A stretch of 64,000 nucleotides of DNA from Mesodorylaimus sp. YZB2_4 (taxonomy: Eukaryota > Nematoda > Enoplea > Dorylaimida > Dorylaimidae). Position 1 is the stretch's first letter, and every line of letters starts with the position of its first letter. This document shows, in pieces, positions 13,031-24,731 of this stretch. A program made the position numbers and the translations under genes. The notes below the pieces were generated by a model that saw nothing but the letters and a program-made list of their open reading frames with translations, did not search any database and was not told the DNA's origin. Where the stretch lies: positions 1,674,001 through 1,738,000 of the forward strand of contig JASANH010000938.1 in the NCBI GenBank assembly GCA_030248295.1, given 5' to 3'.

Positions 13031-13828
13031 ACCATCTCGCTGTCCCCAGGCTGTGGGTGACTTACCCGGCGCCATTCATTCGCTGGGAGGAGCAAGAGAC
13101 GTGCATGAACCCAACTGCCATGAAGTGGTCGGTCTTCATAGTCGGTGGCCAAACATATACTGGAAAGAGAGTCGTCCTGGGCATTTGGATCGTTTCAGCG
13201 GGCAAACCCAGGAAGAGGAAGAGACCTGACAGCGAAAGTTAGCACAAATGACGATGTCGACGATGCAGTGATGTATTCATGCTGTGTTTGGAGGTGCGTG
13301 TTCCCGATTGCAGGGGTCGTGCCCGAACCACCTCCCCTGGCACTTGCATCTTCATTCGCGGCTAATGCTCTTCCATGACGGGGGGGGGCGGTCACAAAAC
13401 TGGTTGTCCGAACAATGCGATGACAGAAGATGTCTCGTCGCAAAGTGGCCTCATGCCAGCTCATCTCGATAGGCTCCACACCACCCTCCCTCGGAACTCA
13501 CTGCTTCGTGTCCGTGTTTTATTGAGTCAAAGCAGCCGAAGTGGACTACCTGGAGCACCGAAAAACGCTCAATGGGCTAAAATTTCGAGGAAAAACACGA
13601 TTTCCACAAAAACATTTCCCCAATTTGAATTCTCGATACTAGCGCTGACTGCTTCATGAAGAACGTGAAGTCGTAAGAGTAACGGTCTCTCAAGCGCCCT
13701 GGATTTTTGGCAAGATATTCTCGTTTTCCAGACATTTTTTTTCCCAGTCTTGTTAGGCGTGCCATATCCCAGACAGACAAGCCAAATCACTCAACAACCA
13801 GAGCAGGCCTCTGAAACGAATCACATCA

Positions 13829-13834
13829 TTTATT
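13829..13834 (-). other. polyadenylation signal AATAAA of Nup98-96
   Basis: A canonical AATAAA on the minus strand, 81 nt beyond the Nup96 stop codon. It supports the early stop as the true end of the gene. Confidence 0.6.
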
Positions 13835-13914
13835 GGCGCGTCACGCAAAAAAAAGCAGGCAGTTACAAGATAAAGGGCACAAGATATAGAGTCGATCAAA
13901 AACAGTACAACGCC

Positions 13915-16900
13915 TCACAGTTCATTGCAAATCCATTCGGCTGGAATGCCAAATTCTTTGACCAAAACCACTGCGTCTTCTTCCGTGCATTGACGAGCGT
14001 GTTGCGAAAGCAACTGTTTCACCAAGGCCTCTCGACGACAACGACCATCAATATGAAGAGAGACAAAGATTCCCCGCTGCCACATGCCTTTTCGTTCGAG
14101 CTGGAATGCGAATTGAGCATGAAGAGTGTCCAGACGATCACGTTCCACGATGATTAGGCCTAGTGAACGCAGAATACACCACAGGTGCCAGCTGAAACAC
14201 AAAACCCTTACAGAATGCATTTGTAGACGCAGAATGCAAAGTCAATGCGATGTCAGGCCATACGCTGGCGAGGCCAATCTTATTCACACCAGCATGCCAC
14301 CTCAAAGAACTGGCCAACACGCGACATCGCATTGACTCTCTTCTCCCCACTTCGTGTACGTACCTCAAATGGAAATCAAACGGGTCCGAAGTCCAAGTAG
14401 CTGGCTCTAGCACCATGTAAATCGAATACGAACGGTCGGTATACAGCCGTAGTAAGTGATAGCACACGTCCAACTTTGCCGTAGCTTCGTGAGTCCAGTA
14501 CCGATTCTGTTGACTCATCTCTGAATCTGACTCGATATATGCCGCCAGTGGTTGAGTAGCCAGTTCGAATCCATCATTCTGATGCCAAGCCGCGTCGTAC
14601 TGGCTCACGGCACGCGAAATAGAGTACTGAGCACATGCGTACCTGCAGAGCAAAAATTACATAGATACGAGTACCTTCTAGTGAGAGCCCCGCGGTCAAA
14701 CCACCAACTTCGGCGTCTACGCCACGCCCCAAATCCCTAACTCTCTGATACAAAGATCGAATCAACTCACAAGCGAACAATAAGGACAACAATCCGCCAC
14801 TCAATCCACTTACCACAGATACAATCCAAACGTCCTTTTCCAATCCAAGCCATCGTATGCACAAATCTTTCTTCCATCCGATGTTTTCCAGTTAAGCACA
14901 CCCGCTGCCAACATGTAAATCTTAAGTCTGGCAGTATCGATAAACTTGTCCGCCTGAAGCAGAACCCGGTTAACACTGCTCATATTCTCTAATCCACGAA
15001 GCAATTACCTGAACCTCCGACCACAATGCCAGCTGCTTCAACCACAACGCTTTCACATCCGCCGCACTCTCCACAATCTGACAAATGATCAAAGACAATC
15101 GCCAGTCTCCAGCTTCTTGAGCAATTTGCGCCGCTTCTTCGATCCGCCGACTGGATAGGAGAGCAAACACTGCCTCATTGAAAAATGCTTGTCCCTGCAA
15201 TTACGTCCAAGATTCCAACAGCTTATCCCACACAAACGATGGGCATCCTACCTTCCGCTTTTCAATATCAACACGGTCGTCCACCACGCTTCTACTCTGT
15301 TCGATGACCCACCGCGAGACCAATTCCTCTCTACTTTGATTCTTATCCATTGTTCCTGGAACAGCGAATAAAGTGTATCCCCGTCGATGATCGCAATAGT
15401 GACAATGCTTACCCCATAAGGCATCGCATAACGAAAACACCGCCGACGCCAGCTGAGGCACCTCCAATTCTTTGGCTAAAAAAAACAGACTAGAACTAAC
15501 CTATCCAACTAAAACCAATCTCCTTACCATTTTCCTTGTACGACTCCATTATTTTAGCAGAATCTTCTATCGGAATCAGCTGACAACATCTTTCCTCCGA
15601 AGCCAAGTCAAATTCGGACAATTCCAACTGGCATTTCAGAAGGGCGTCCAAATCTTTCTGCACAGAACCCCGTCCTTAGAGTCGTCTGTCGTTTAAACTA
15701 AAATTCCTTTGTCTCCTACCTTTACGATCGAGCGCGTCTCGGACACTGCGTTCTGCAACGCAATGCTAAACTCGGACGGTACATTGCTTGATCGTCTTTC
15801 TCCAAACAGAGATGCAGACTGTGCAAGTTCGTCTGAAAAGTACAAACTTTACTATTGCATCCGTTCTGGATTTTAACTAATCAGATCAAGCCAAACCCAG
15901 GTCCACCTCACCTTCCTCGCCCAATTGGCCATTCAATGCGATTACTCCCATCGGCGCCCATCCAACTCGGAAACGTCGTCCGAAGTACAAGCCAGCGTCC
16001 AGCCAATAGCGCGATCGATTACGCGCGGCCGACTGCTCGTAGGGCACCAATCTGATGTCGCGTCTCGGACGGGTCACAAAAACTGTGTCCGAACGACGTC
16101 CTATTGTTGGCGATGGTGACGGTACGACCTCCGGCTGCTGTTGTTGAGATATCTCAATCACCGAACTATCCTCTTCGGCTCTTTCTAAAAGAAACACTCC
16201 GCTTAGCACCAACATCAAGCAGTCTCAAGTAGAGACCCATCAGTCCGAACAAGTCTCCTCACCCTGCCACTTATCCTCGGGTCATTCTTCACGTTCGCAG
16301 CTATTTTATTTTCACTCATATAATGGATCAAGGTACGCACCTACCCACCGCTCCCCTCAAGTAAATCATACCAAAGCATGCCCTACACGTGCGAAACTGC
16401 CTCAAGAAACTACTACATCACACACATTTTGCAGTTGAAACCAGCCCAAAGCAGCTGGGAGCCCAGAACTTTTCAAAAATCAGTTAAAACATCATCTCAG
16501 CCCAAAATACGCCACGCGCACCGTATCCTCCCGGTTCTTCCCTTCGTCTGTCCTGTTCCTCACTCCGCTTTCCAAACACCCCATTACTTACTCAGCAGCA
16601 ACAGACTCTTTTCGTGCAAATCCGTGAAAATCGTCCTCCTCTTAACTCGTCTCCCCTTATTCGTAGCCGTCTCATTCAGCTCGTCAATTATTCCACCCAA
16701 TTCGCGATCAGAGGATGCACACTTTGCTAAAACGAAACAAGACGGTAATTTTTTAGAAACAAAACTAAATTGATGTCTACGCTTACATGATTGACGAATT
16801 TCGCGAAAAAATTGTGAAAATATGCCGCTTGTCATCGGCGTCTTATGCAGAGTCGTTTCGCCAGGCGTACGCAAAAGTGACGTAGATAGATCCGACCGTC

Positions 16901-19900
16901 CTGAAGTGAGAAAGTGTTTACACAGCACAAGCACCCAAGAGCACAAATCTGCTCACCCAAATCACCATCGAATTCGATGTCTTCCAACAGTTCCTCATCC
17001 AAGAACTGATGTTCATCAATTCCGCCGAGACCTTTCGATCCAACGTCCAAGCTGAATCCAACGTCCACTACTGCGCGTTGAACTGGACTGGGATCCTAAA
17101 AATACACATCTAAGCGCTCACCTTTACTTTAGTCGCATTGCCATCTTACCTTGCGCGCAACCACTTTCGGTTTCAAACGTTGAACCTTGTCCTGCACAGG
17201 TTGTTGATGGTGTTCCGTTTCCAGTTCCATCATTGATGGCTGTTCCTCGTCGGCTTCTTCCGCTAAGCCGTACTTGGAAAAATGTGGCACCTAAAAATGG
17301 CATAATTACTGCAAAACCAACGATAACAAGGCCACCCTTACCTGGAAAACCCACGATCCAGTTTCCGGTCTGTAATCGAGAAACTCCGCGTCCATTTGAG
17401 ATGTCGCCTTCTCCAATTTTTCTCGGTACTTCATCAATTCCAAGCGTTTCGGATCCTGGAACAGACTGTCCAACTCTCAAACAGTCGAAAACACTAACGA
17501 CTCACTTTTATTGGTACCCTCGTCGCCTTATCGATAGGCCAAACGCGCTCCAGTGTGATTTCTGCTTTCTTATTCAACTCGTGTCCGAGTGGGGGCCTCT
17601 TCTCATCGTCAGGATACACTGTCACCTCCTTGTGACGAAAGTGAACTGAAAAAAGCAACATTCTGACCGAGCACACCTCTGACTTATTGTACACTTACCC
17701 AGCTCGTCCAAGTTCAAACCAGCCACATTCATTTCACCAGGCCAAAACACTGATCCATATCCGGTTCGACCGACTGTGAATCCATCAACGATACAATCGC
17801 CCGTCACCCGATCCACCAATTTTTCCAATTCTTTCAATGACGGAATGGTATAGTACTCGGGTCTGGTCAAGCTGATACCAGCTGGATGAAGCAATTGAAC
17901 CGAATTCTCATCCGATGTTTGACTACCACTCGACATAGTATTCGGGCTTGTGTGTTCGGGCGAAGTCGTCGTAGAAGCTGCAGTTCGCGAAGCCGACGCT
18001 ACTGGCGACATGTCCGTGATAACAATCGAGCGCTCTCGCTGGCCAGTAGACTCGTTTAGTCTTTCCAATTCATTGGCGCCCAAACTTGCGCTCCGCAAGG
18101 GCGATTCAATAGCACTTCGGCCTTCGTTTTCGATAGTATACGCACTGTTATCAAAGTTCAGCGCTTGAACAGCACAGTGATCCGCATTTTGGTCGCTGAA
18201 ACGCAGTGGATGTGAACGCACATCAGCTTCTGATAAAGGCAAAGAAACATACCCATTGGAACGAACGGCTGCGGTCAATGCCCGATCCTCAGGAAACGAG
18301 ATATTTCGATGACCGGCGCTCGATGCACTAGACTGGATGCTTTGATTCAACCCATCTGTCCCCTGAAAAAGGGCAGACGTTACATCCCACCATTACCATA
18401 TACAACACTTCGGCCTCACCTTTGGTTTGATGACCAACTTTTTAATGTTCTTCTTTGGAATGAAGCCTTCCGTGAACGATATAGTATCACTATCGATCCC
18501 TTGTAAAGCCGTGGACAGTTCCTGAAAACTCAACAACACCATACATTCTAAAAAAGTCAAATTTTAAGAATTGCTTACTGGTTGTTTCCCAAAACTCGGC
18601 GATCCCACGATCAACCGACTGGCAGGTTTGAATGGTGGCAGCGGCTTGGACGGCTGCACATTAGTTCCAAATGTTACTGACCTTCCAGAATCAAAAATTC
18701 GTTTTTGCGCCAATGGATCTGTGGGCACTGGCAGCGAAGACGAGTCGACGATCTTGTTACCAAATATCGATTTTCGATCCCCATAGGGAGAAGTCGACAA
18801 TCCGACCAGCTGCGATTTCAAAATTTCTTGCTGAATGAAAGCTGCCGCATCAGTCCTTAACAATAAATCGGCGCTGTATTGCTCTGCATCGCGAACAGAA
18901 AAATACTTACGTCCCCAATGTTATATTCTGAGAGGGGTCTATCACGCCTCCAACAACCCCTCCTCCTAAATTCAGATTCGGAGCTCCAAACACTAAAGAA
19001 AGCATGTTCAGCGTGAAGCACAAATCGTGGATTTCTAAAACTTACTGGAAGAAGCTCCAAAATTCAAGGCGGGCTTCGTCTGTTGCTGTGCTCCGAATAG
19101 TGACTGTCCTCCAGTCGTCCCGAAACCCGTCGTTCCAAACAACCCAGTTCCCGCCGTCGCCCCCGTTCCAGTTCCAAACGCTGGCTGCTGAGTGCCAAAA
19201 CCGCCAAAAAGCGGTTTCTGCTGCTGCGCCTGTTGCGTGCCGAACATACTCGGTTGAGTTGTGGCTCCAAACCCTAAACAGAGCTCATCGCACCCGAGAC
19301 CAACAAACAACATCGATATCACTTACCGCCGAATCCCGTCGTGCCGAAAGTGTTCGTAGTTCCAAATCCTCCGAAGGCCGGTGCCGCCGTTGTAGTAGTT
19401 TTTGCTCCAAATAAATTCGTTCCAGCGCCGAATGATGCGGCAGCTGGCTGCTGACCGAATCCGCCAAAAGCGCTACTTGCAGGCGCAAAAGCATTGGTCC
19501 CACCAAACAGACCTGCCTGCTGTTGTTGTTGAGGAAATGCTAGGCCCGCAGTTTGGGTTGCTCCGAATAAGGAAGCAGCTGCTGGTTGATGTGGCTGCTG
19601 CTGCGCGGCAGCTCCGAACAGTGGCGGTTGAGTGGCGGTTGCACCAGCTCCGAAAAGCTGGAAAAAAGATTCTTTAGTCCGCTGCATTGCTTACCGCAAA
19701 TTGTCCCCTACCGAAGGCTGAGCCTGTTGCTGGCCAAATAAACCACCGCCCGTCGATACAGCTGTGTTGAAGGTGAAAGCAGAAGTCGTAGTCGGCGCGC
19801 CAAACAACGGTTTCGATGTTGCAGTGCCGAATAAGCCTGCCGATTGTTGCTGTAATGGCTGGCCGAACAAAGACGTCCCGGCGGCAGATGACGTGGTTGT

Positions 19901-21234
19901 TCCGAATGTAGTTCCTAAAATTTCATGACAAAAACCTAAAAACAAATCTATCCGACATGCAATTCCGCTGCTTCATTACCCCCAAACAGAGGTTTGCTTT
20001 GTCCAAATAAGGATCCTGTGGCTGACGTGGTTGTTGCACCAAATAAACCAGTAGTCGCTTGCTGCTGCGGTTGCATTGACGATCCGAAAGTAAAACCAGT
20101 TTGCGTCCCGGCGGCTGGCCCTTTCCGATTGGCCAAGTAGTCTTCAACTCGTAGTTCCTGAAAAAGCGGCCTCATGAATGCATTGGAAGAAATCAAACTT
20201 AAGGACATCCGCCTCACCTCCAACGACTTCGACTCGTATTCTTTCATAGCCGATATGCATTGATGCTTGGTTTGAATGTTCTGTTGTATATTGTTCTTCA
20301 ACATTGTATCGGTGTCGATTTTCGGATTAAATTTAACCGTTGTCCCAGTTGGCGCTGTGGAGGCCCCGAATAATCCGCCAGTGGTAGCGGCTGGCTGAGT
20401 GGACGCCCCGAAAAGAGATGGCGCCGCTGCCGTCTGCTGAGTACCGAAGAGCCCACCTCCAGTTGTACCAGCGCCAAATCCTAGAACATGAACTAATTAA
20501 TTATCAGCGATGAACAAGCAGAAAACAAATGCTCACCAAATCCGGTGCTTTGGCTTGTCGCAGTTGCCCCGAAGGGCGTCGCATTTGTGGTCCCAAATAA
20601 TGATGGCTTGTTTTGAGTAGCTGATCCGCCAAATAGGGTTCCAGCCGCAGGCGTATTAAACGTCGAAGTGCCTGAGAAAGCAACATTTCGTTACCGACAC
20701 ACTACACTGTGAAGAAAAAACGCGGTTCTCACCCCCAAAGAGACTACCAGTCGTACCAGTTGTGCCGAAGGTGCTAGCCGGAGTTCCGAATAAGCCTCCA
20801 GTTGCAGCCGTTGTTCCAAAACTGACTGTGGGCTTCGCGCCAAATAACGAAGACGTACCGGACTGCGTCGTCTGACCAAACGCGCCACCGAAGGCTATGA
20901 AAAACGGGGGGGGGTATATGTCTTCATATCTTATGTTTCTGAAGGTGCAAAAGCAGCTGCTTCAACAAACACAAATATCAATTTAAAAAAAAACAGATTT
21001 AAAGTAAAATTCAGCAAGTCTGTTACTGGCAGCACCCTGAAGTTAACTTCAATATGCAACTCTGGATAAGTCTACCAACTGTACAGCACATAGGGTATAG
21101 GTTAGGCCTAGCACTTGGTACTTTTCGAACATACCGGTAAGGGTGAACCACATAGCCTAGATCAAATCTTCTTTCATACCTGGTGTTGTGCCGAATGTTG
21201 ACGTTGCGCCAAACGCGTTCTTCTGGCCGAACAT
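13915..21234 (-). CDS. NUP98: Nup98-Nup96 precursor, nuclear pore
   Basis: Twenty-seven exons give 1,675 codons: 21180-21234, 20733-20894, 20537-20671, 20218-20480, 19980-20157, 19712-19914, 19327-19657, 19046-19273, 18911-18992, 18579-18855, 18420-18521, 17699-18362, 17506-17645, 17342-17455, 17150-17290, 16957-17095, 16787-16900, 16592-16726, 15912-16184, 15720-15832, 15528-15657, 15413-15475, 15252-15355, 15009-15194, 14814-14953, 14364-14642, 13915-14191. The N-terminal part has many FG/GLFG repeats broken by a GLEBS (Rae1-binding) motif around FNPKIDTDTM and TKHQC. Next comes the autopeptidase domain (GYGSVFWPGE, RPETGSWVFQ) ending in HFSKYGL. Nup96 follows: FGRRFRVGWAP, DALWG, ARLKIYMLAAG, SWHLWCIL. 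Nup98 and Nup96 separate by self-cleavage; Nup98 is a mobile FG nucleoporin and Nup96 joins the Y-complex scaffold (family knowledge). The protein stops at GIPAEWICNEL, about 190 residues short of the human C-terminus. Confidence 0.95.
17276..17284 (-). other. Nup98/Nup96 autoproteolytic site (His-Phe-Ser)
   Basis: Codons for H981, F982 and S983 of the precursor, at the start of exon 15. In this family the chain is cut between Phe and Ser, with Ser as nucleophile. All three residues are intact and flanked by the conserved KYGL, so self-cleavage is expected. Confidence 0.9.
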
Positions 21235-21645
21235 TTTGTCGGCTCAAAAAAATAAATAATGCAGTACCTGAAAATTTTTAAGTTTGAGGAAAAACGGTGG
21301 GCGGGTCTAACGTTTAAGATGCAAGAAGAGTAACGTTTTTGCCAATTACCTAGTTCTGTATGGGCATATTGGCAAGATACCTACCTGTGAGCAAGGTTTC
21401 AAGACGAGACGAATTTTTAAGACCGGTACTTATCCCCTTTCAGATATGAAATATCTTCGTTTTCGACATAGGACGCCGAAAAGACGCGTCGACGAACAAG
21501 GTACGGAGATTTGCCGCCCAAGCAAGCACACCACTACTTGTCAGAAAGTGATGCTCAGGTGCGGTGCGGTGTGACCTTACTGTAACGCCTCTGCTTCCGA
21601 TTGTACGCCCGAATTCGATGGAAGTCGTCGATACATTGACCAAAT
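21235..21645. promoter_or_regulatory. shared 411-bp gap between divergent Nup98-96 and SETD3
   Basis: The two start codons face away from each other with 411 bp between them, so promoters for both must lie here or in untranslated exons. A TTTTCAG acceptor in Nup98 orientation lies roughly 33 nt upstream of its ATG. I see no clear TATA box. Confidence 0.5.
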
Positions 21646-23683
21646 ATGGGAAAACACAAGAAATCATCGCAAGCTCAATCGACGTCGGATTCTCAGCATG
21701 TTTTGCCGGCAAAAAAATCGGCCGATCAGCCAGTCCCCGATCAAGAGAAGAAAATCGATCTAATTACGTCTCAGTTGATCGAAATTTGCGGTCAGAAACC
21801 AGGAAACCAGCAGCAACCCCCGACAACGAATGCCCTCTGGAAAGAACATATGGAAATCCGCGAAAAAGTGGGCCAACTTCGAGAACTGCAAAAGGCAACG
21901 TCGTCGGCTTTCTTCAAAAATCAAGAGTCCGTTGATCGCGGCCAACGATTGACGACGATGACGGAATGGTGCAAGAAATACGGCCTGAAAGCCGAATCCG
22001 TGTCCATTGCGTGTTTCGAGGATGGAAATGCCAGGAATTTCGGTCTTCGCGTGGAAAAAACATTTGAAGCAGGCGAACTGGCCGTAAGCGTACCACGATG
22101 TCTGTTTCTGTCGGTTGAAAATGCGTTGCAGCGAAATGAGAACTTCCGTTCAATCTTCGCAACTGATCCTCTACTGAGTGGCATGCCTAACGTGGCCTTA
22201 TCGTTCTTGACCGTCTTGGAAAAAGCGAAAGGAACCGATTCATTCTGGTGCTCGTACTTGGATTCGCTGCCTTCAACCTACGAAACGCCATTGACTTTTC
22301 TGGTCGACGGTTGCGAGAAGCTGGCTGAAGCTATGCGCGGTTCGGTGGCTTTCGAAGAAAGCTTGAAACTGTATAAGAATATCGTGCGGCAATATTCGTA
22401 CTTCTATCAAATGATATCGTCGCAGTCGCCATCATTTTCGATCTTTTCATCGTCCAAGTTGTTGCCCGCGAAGAAATTTGTGTTCGATTTGTACCTGTGG
22501 GCTGCCGTTACGGTCATGACGCGAATCAACTTCGTGCCTTCGATGGACACTGGCAAGAATAGCGGAATGGTGCCCGCTTTGATCCCGTTTTTTGACATGG
22601 TAAGGGAAGGCCAGAGTGTGGCTGGTGCTTACGTTAGAGGGTTGCATAAAATTTTGGCTGGTTTCTGTTCCAGTCTACAGTACATTGCACCACAGCGGTG
22701 AGGCAACTGGCGGGTTGTTCGTGCCTGAAAACTGTGTCTTGCCGTGAGGTTGAGAACTCGGACGATGTTCGGGTGGGTGGTCCAAGTTGCTGAATTTTTA
22801 AACCGAGTAGTTATTTTCTCAATTTCTGGGGGCCTTTTTCAAATCTGGTTGGACTTGTTAGTGACCATCTGATTGCACGTACTTCCTGCCAGCGCATTTC
22901 TGGTTATCGACCCGTGGTGCAGTGCAGTCACTCGACCAAGATCTATCGAATCCCTGAAGACCAGCTGTCTCGCATTTGGAACTCCGTGCTTGCTATGCTG
23001 GCCTCGTACAACTTTTATCGTTTCAGGCCAACCACGGCGACGTTCGGCCGTGCACCGACTTTATCGATGATGACGAGAGCAAGTCGCGCCACTCGGCGGT
23101 CATTTACGCGTCGAAACTGTTCGAATGCCAAAGCGAATTGCTGATCTTCTACGGCGAGAGGAAGTATTGGGAATTTTTCGTTTACAACGGATTCGTCTAC
23201 GATGATGGCCGTCGTTATCCTAACGTCATAATCAAGTTGGGCTTATCCAACGGCGATCGACTGCTCGCATTGAAGGATAAAGCTTTACGGAGGTTCGGCA
23301 TGCTACCGTCCGAGCAGTTCGTCGTGCGCAAGAACGCGCTCGAGAACGAGCCACCGTTTCCGATTTCTATGCTACGATTCGCTTTGATATTTTGCTCGAA
23401 AGAGGAAGAATTGGAATCGTTTTGCCGAAACGACACGAGCGAGGCGGAGCGGTTCGAGTGGTCGGCCAAAAGCGTGGACGAGGCCCGGCAATTTTTAGCA
23501 ACGCGAATATCGTTGTTATTGCGGGCTTATTCGCGTGTCAACGAGGCGGAAACGACGGCATGCACTGTGGGCGAATTGAACACTGATGAGCGGCGAATGG
23601 GCCTGATTTCGAAATTCATTCGTGGCGAGACGGACTGTTTGAAAAAGGCAGTGACATATTTGGGGGGAGGAGGGATTGAGTAA
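21646..23683 (+). CDS. SETD3: SETD3-type actin-histidine N-methyltransferase
   Basis: Two exons (21646-22599 and 23027-23683) joined in phase by a 427-nt intron encode 536 residues; human SETD3 is 594. SETD3 methylates a histidine of actin using S-adenosylmethionine (family knowledge). Seen: a basic N-terminus (MGKHKKSS), the split SET domain (GLRVEKTFEAGELAVSVPR, NVALSFLTVLEKAKGTDSFW, then RQYSYFYQMI), the substrate-site ANH after the intron, the catalytic-Tyr motif LLIFYGERKYWEFF, and the Rubisco-LSMT-like C-terminal substrate domain (KLGLSNGDRLLALK, EEELESF, RISLLLRAYSR). Human has CNHTNG where this protein has ANHGDV, so the Asn-His pair is kept. The acidic human tail is missing. The start is the first ATG in the frame; no splice acceptor sits next to it. 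Confidence 0.93.
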
Positions 23684-24731
23684 CTCGTGGCGGGCCTTTG
23701 AGTGTTGGAGTGCAGTGTTTGGTGATATGCGCTTTATCAGCGATTATAGAGAGCGAGTTTTAGCGTAAGCGTGCGGTGCGAGGGGGCAATAAATAATAGA
23801 TGTCCTTTTATGGAGCGGGACTCGTGGCAGCTTTTAGGGCGAGCGCAGCGGCGGGGCGGTTTTCGTCAATCGACCTTTTGTGCGTGCATGGAGCGGGCCC
23901 GAGCGAGGCGGCTAGTTGGGAGGGAGGCCTTCAGTCGATACGGTTTCGTGCCGTTTTGTTCTCGTAGTCGTTTCCGGGAGTCGAATAAAGATTGGAGTCG
24001 GCGAGGAGGGTGAGGCTGAGGGCTTTCCTTTTTCGTCTTCTCGTTCCGTTTTATCACTCGTGGCTGCCGTGTGCGAAATGTTTCACTTATAGAATGGTCT
24101 TTGTGCGCGGGATGCGTCGACTGTGCGCTGCTGGTGCATTGTTGGCCGCCCGTCTCATGAGCTTATAAGGTAGCGGCGGCGAGGTGCGTGGCTTTTTATC
24201 ACGTAGCTGTCGGTGGGTGCGTTCGTGCTCATGATTAGCTTGCAAGGGGCATGCGCGATGATTGATAGCGCGCACGGCGTGGTAGGAGGACGAAATGTTC
24301 GTCTCCTGGTTAGCTAGTTTCCAATCCCGTATACTTGACGATTAGTTAGATTTTCCAGGAGAGCCTATCGGCCCGCAAGTCCGTCTCGTTGTGCTTAGAG
24401 AACGAGAAACAAATTGGGCATTGAGTGAACCGGTTTTCGAGCCGAATGCCAACGAAGTTTGCGAGGGGGCCCGCATGGATGGACTTTTTTCGTTCGTCAC
24501 AAGAGCGATTTTGCGAGGAGAATTCGATGGGGTTAGTAGGGGCGGGCGGGTGATTAGGAGTCGAAGCGGGCCGGCGGGGATGGCTTAACGAATTGGCGCC
24601 TATTCTTCGTTTCTTGCCAGGCTGGAAGACAGAGTTGCCTAGCTCTTCTCGAGTGGGCCAGTGTTGATTATTGGGCGCGGGCCGTGGTTGGCGAATCGAA
24701 TTGCGGCCCCATTTATTGGCACTGACGAGCC
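23684..24731. other. intergenic, G+C-rich, no supported gene
   Basis: About 1 kb between SETD3 and the adenylyl cyclase. Open frames are short and unrecognised. The right half is G+C-rich like the first cyclase exon and is probably the cyclase promoter and 5' UTR. Confidence 0.5.

Larger units (their letters stand above)
11900..13914. other. intergenic between convergent STIM and Nup98-96
   Basis: About 2 kb without a gene I can support. It contains the STIM 3' UTR, a G15 homopolymer (12798-12812), an AATAAA at 12844-12849, a tRNA-B-box element near 12997, and a G9 run near 13380. Short open frames on both strands have no recognisable content. Confidence 0.5.

Noticed and set aside
14700..14760. 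A Nup96 exon reading DLGRGVDAEVGG
   Set aside because: Phase allows it, but direct splicing from 14814 to 14642 restores an uninterrupted match to Nup96 (LWYACAQYSISRA).
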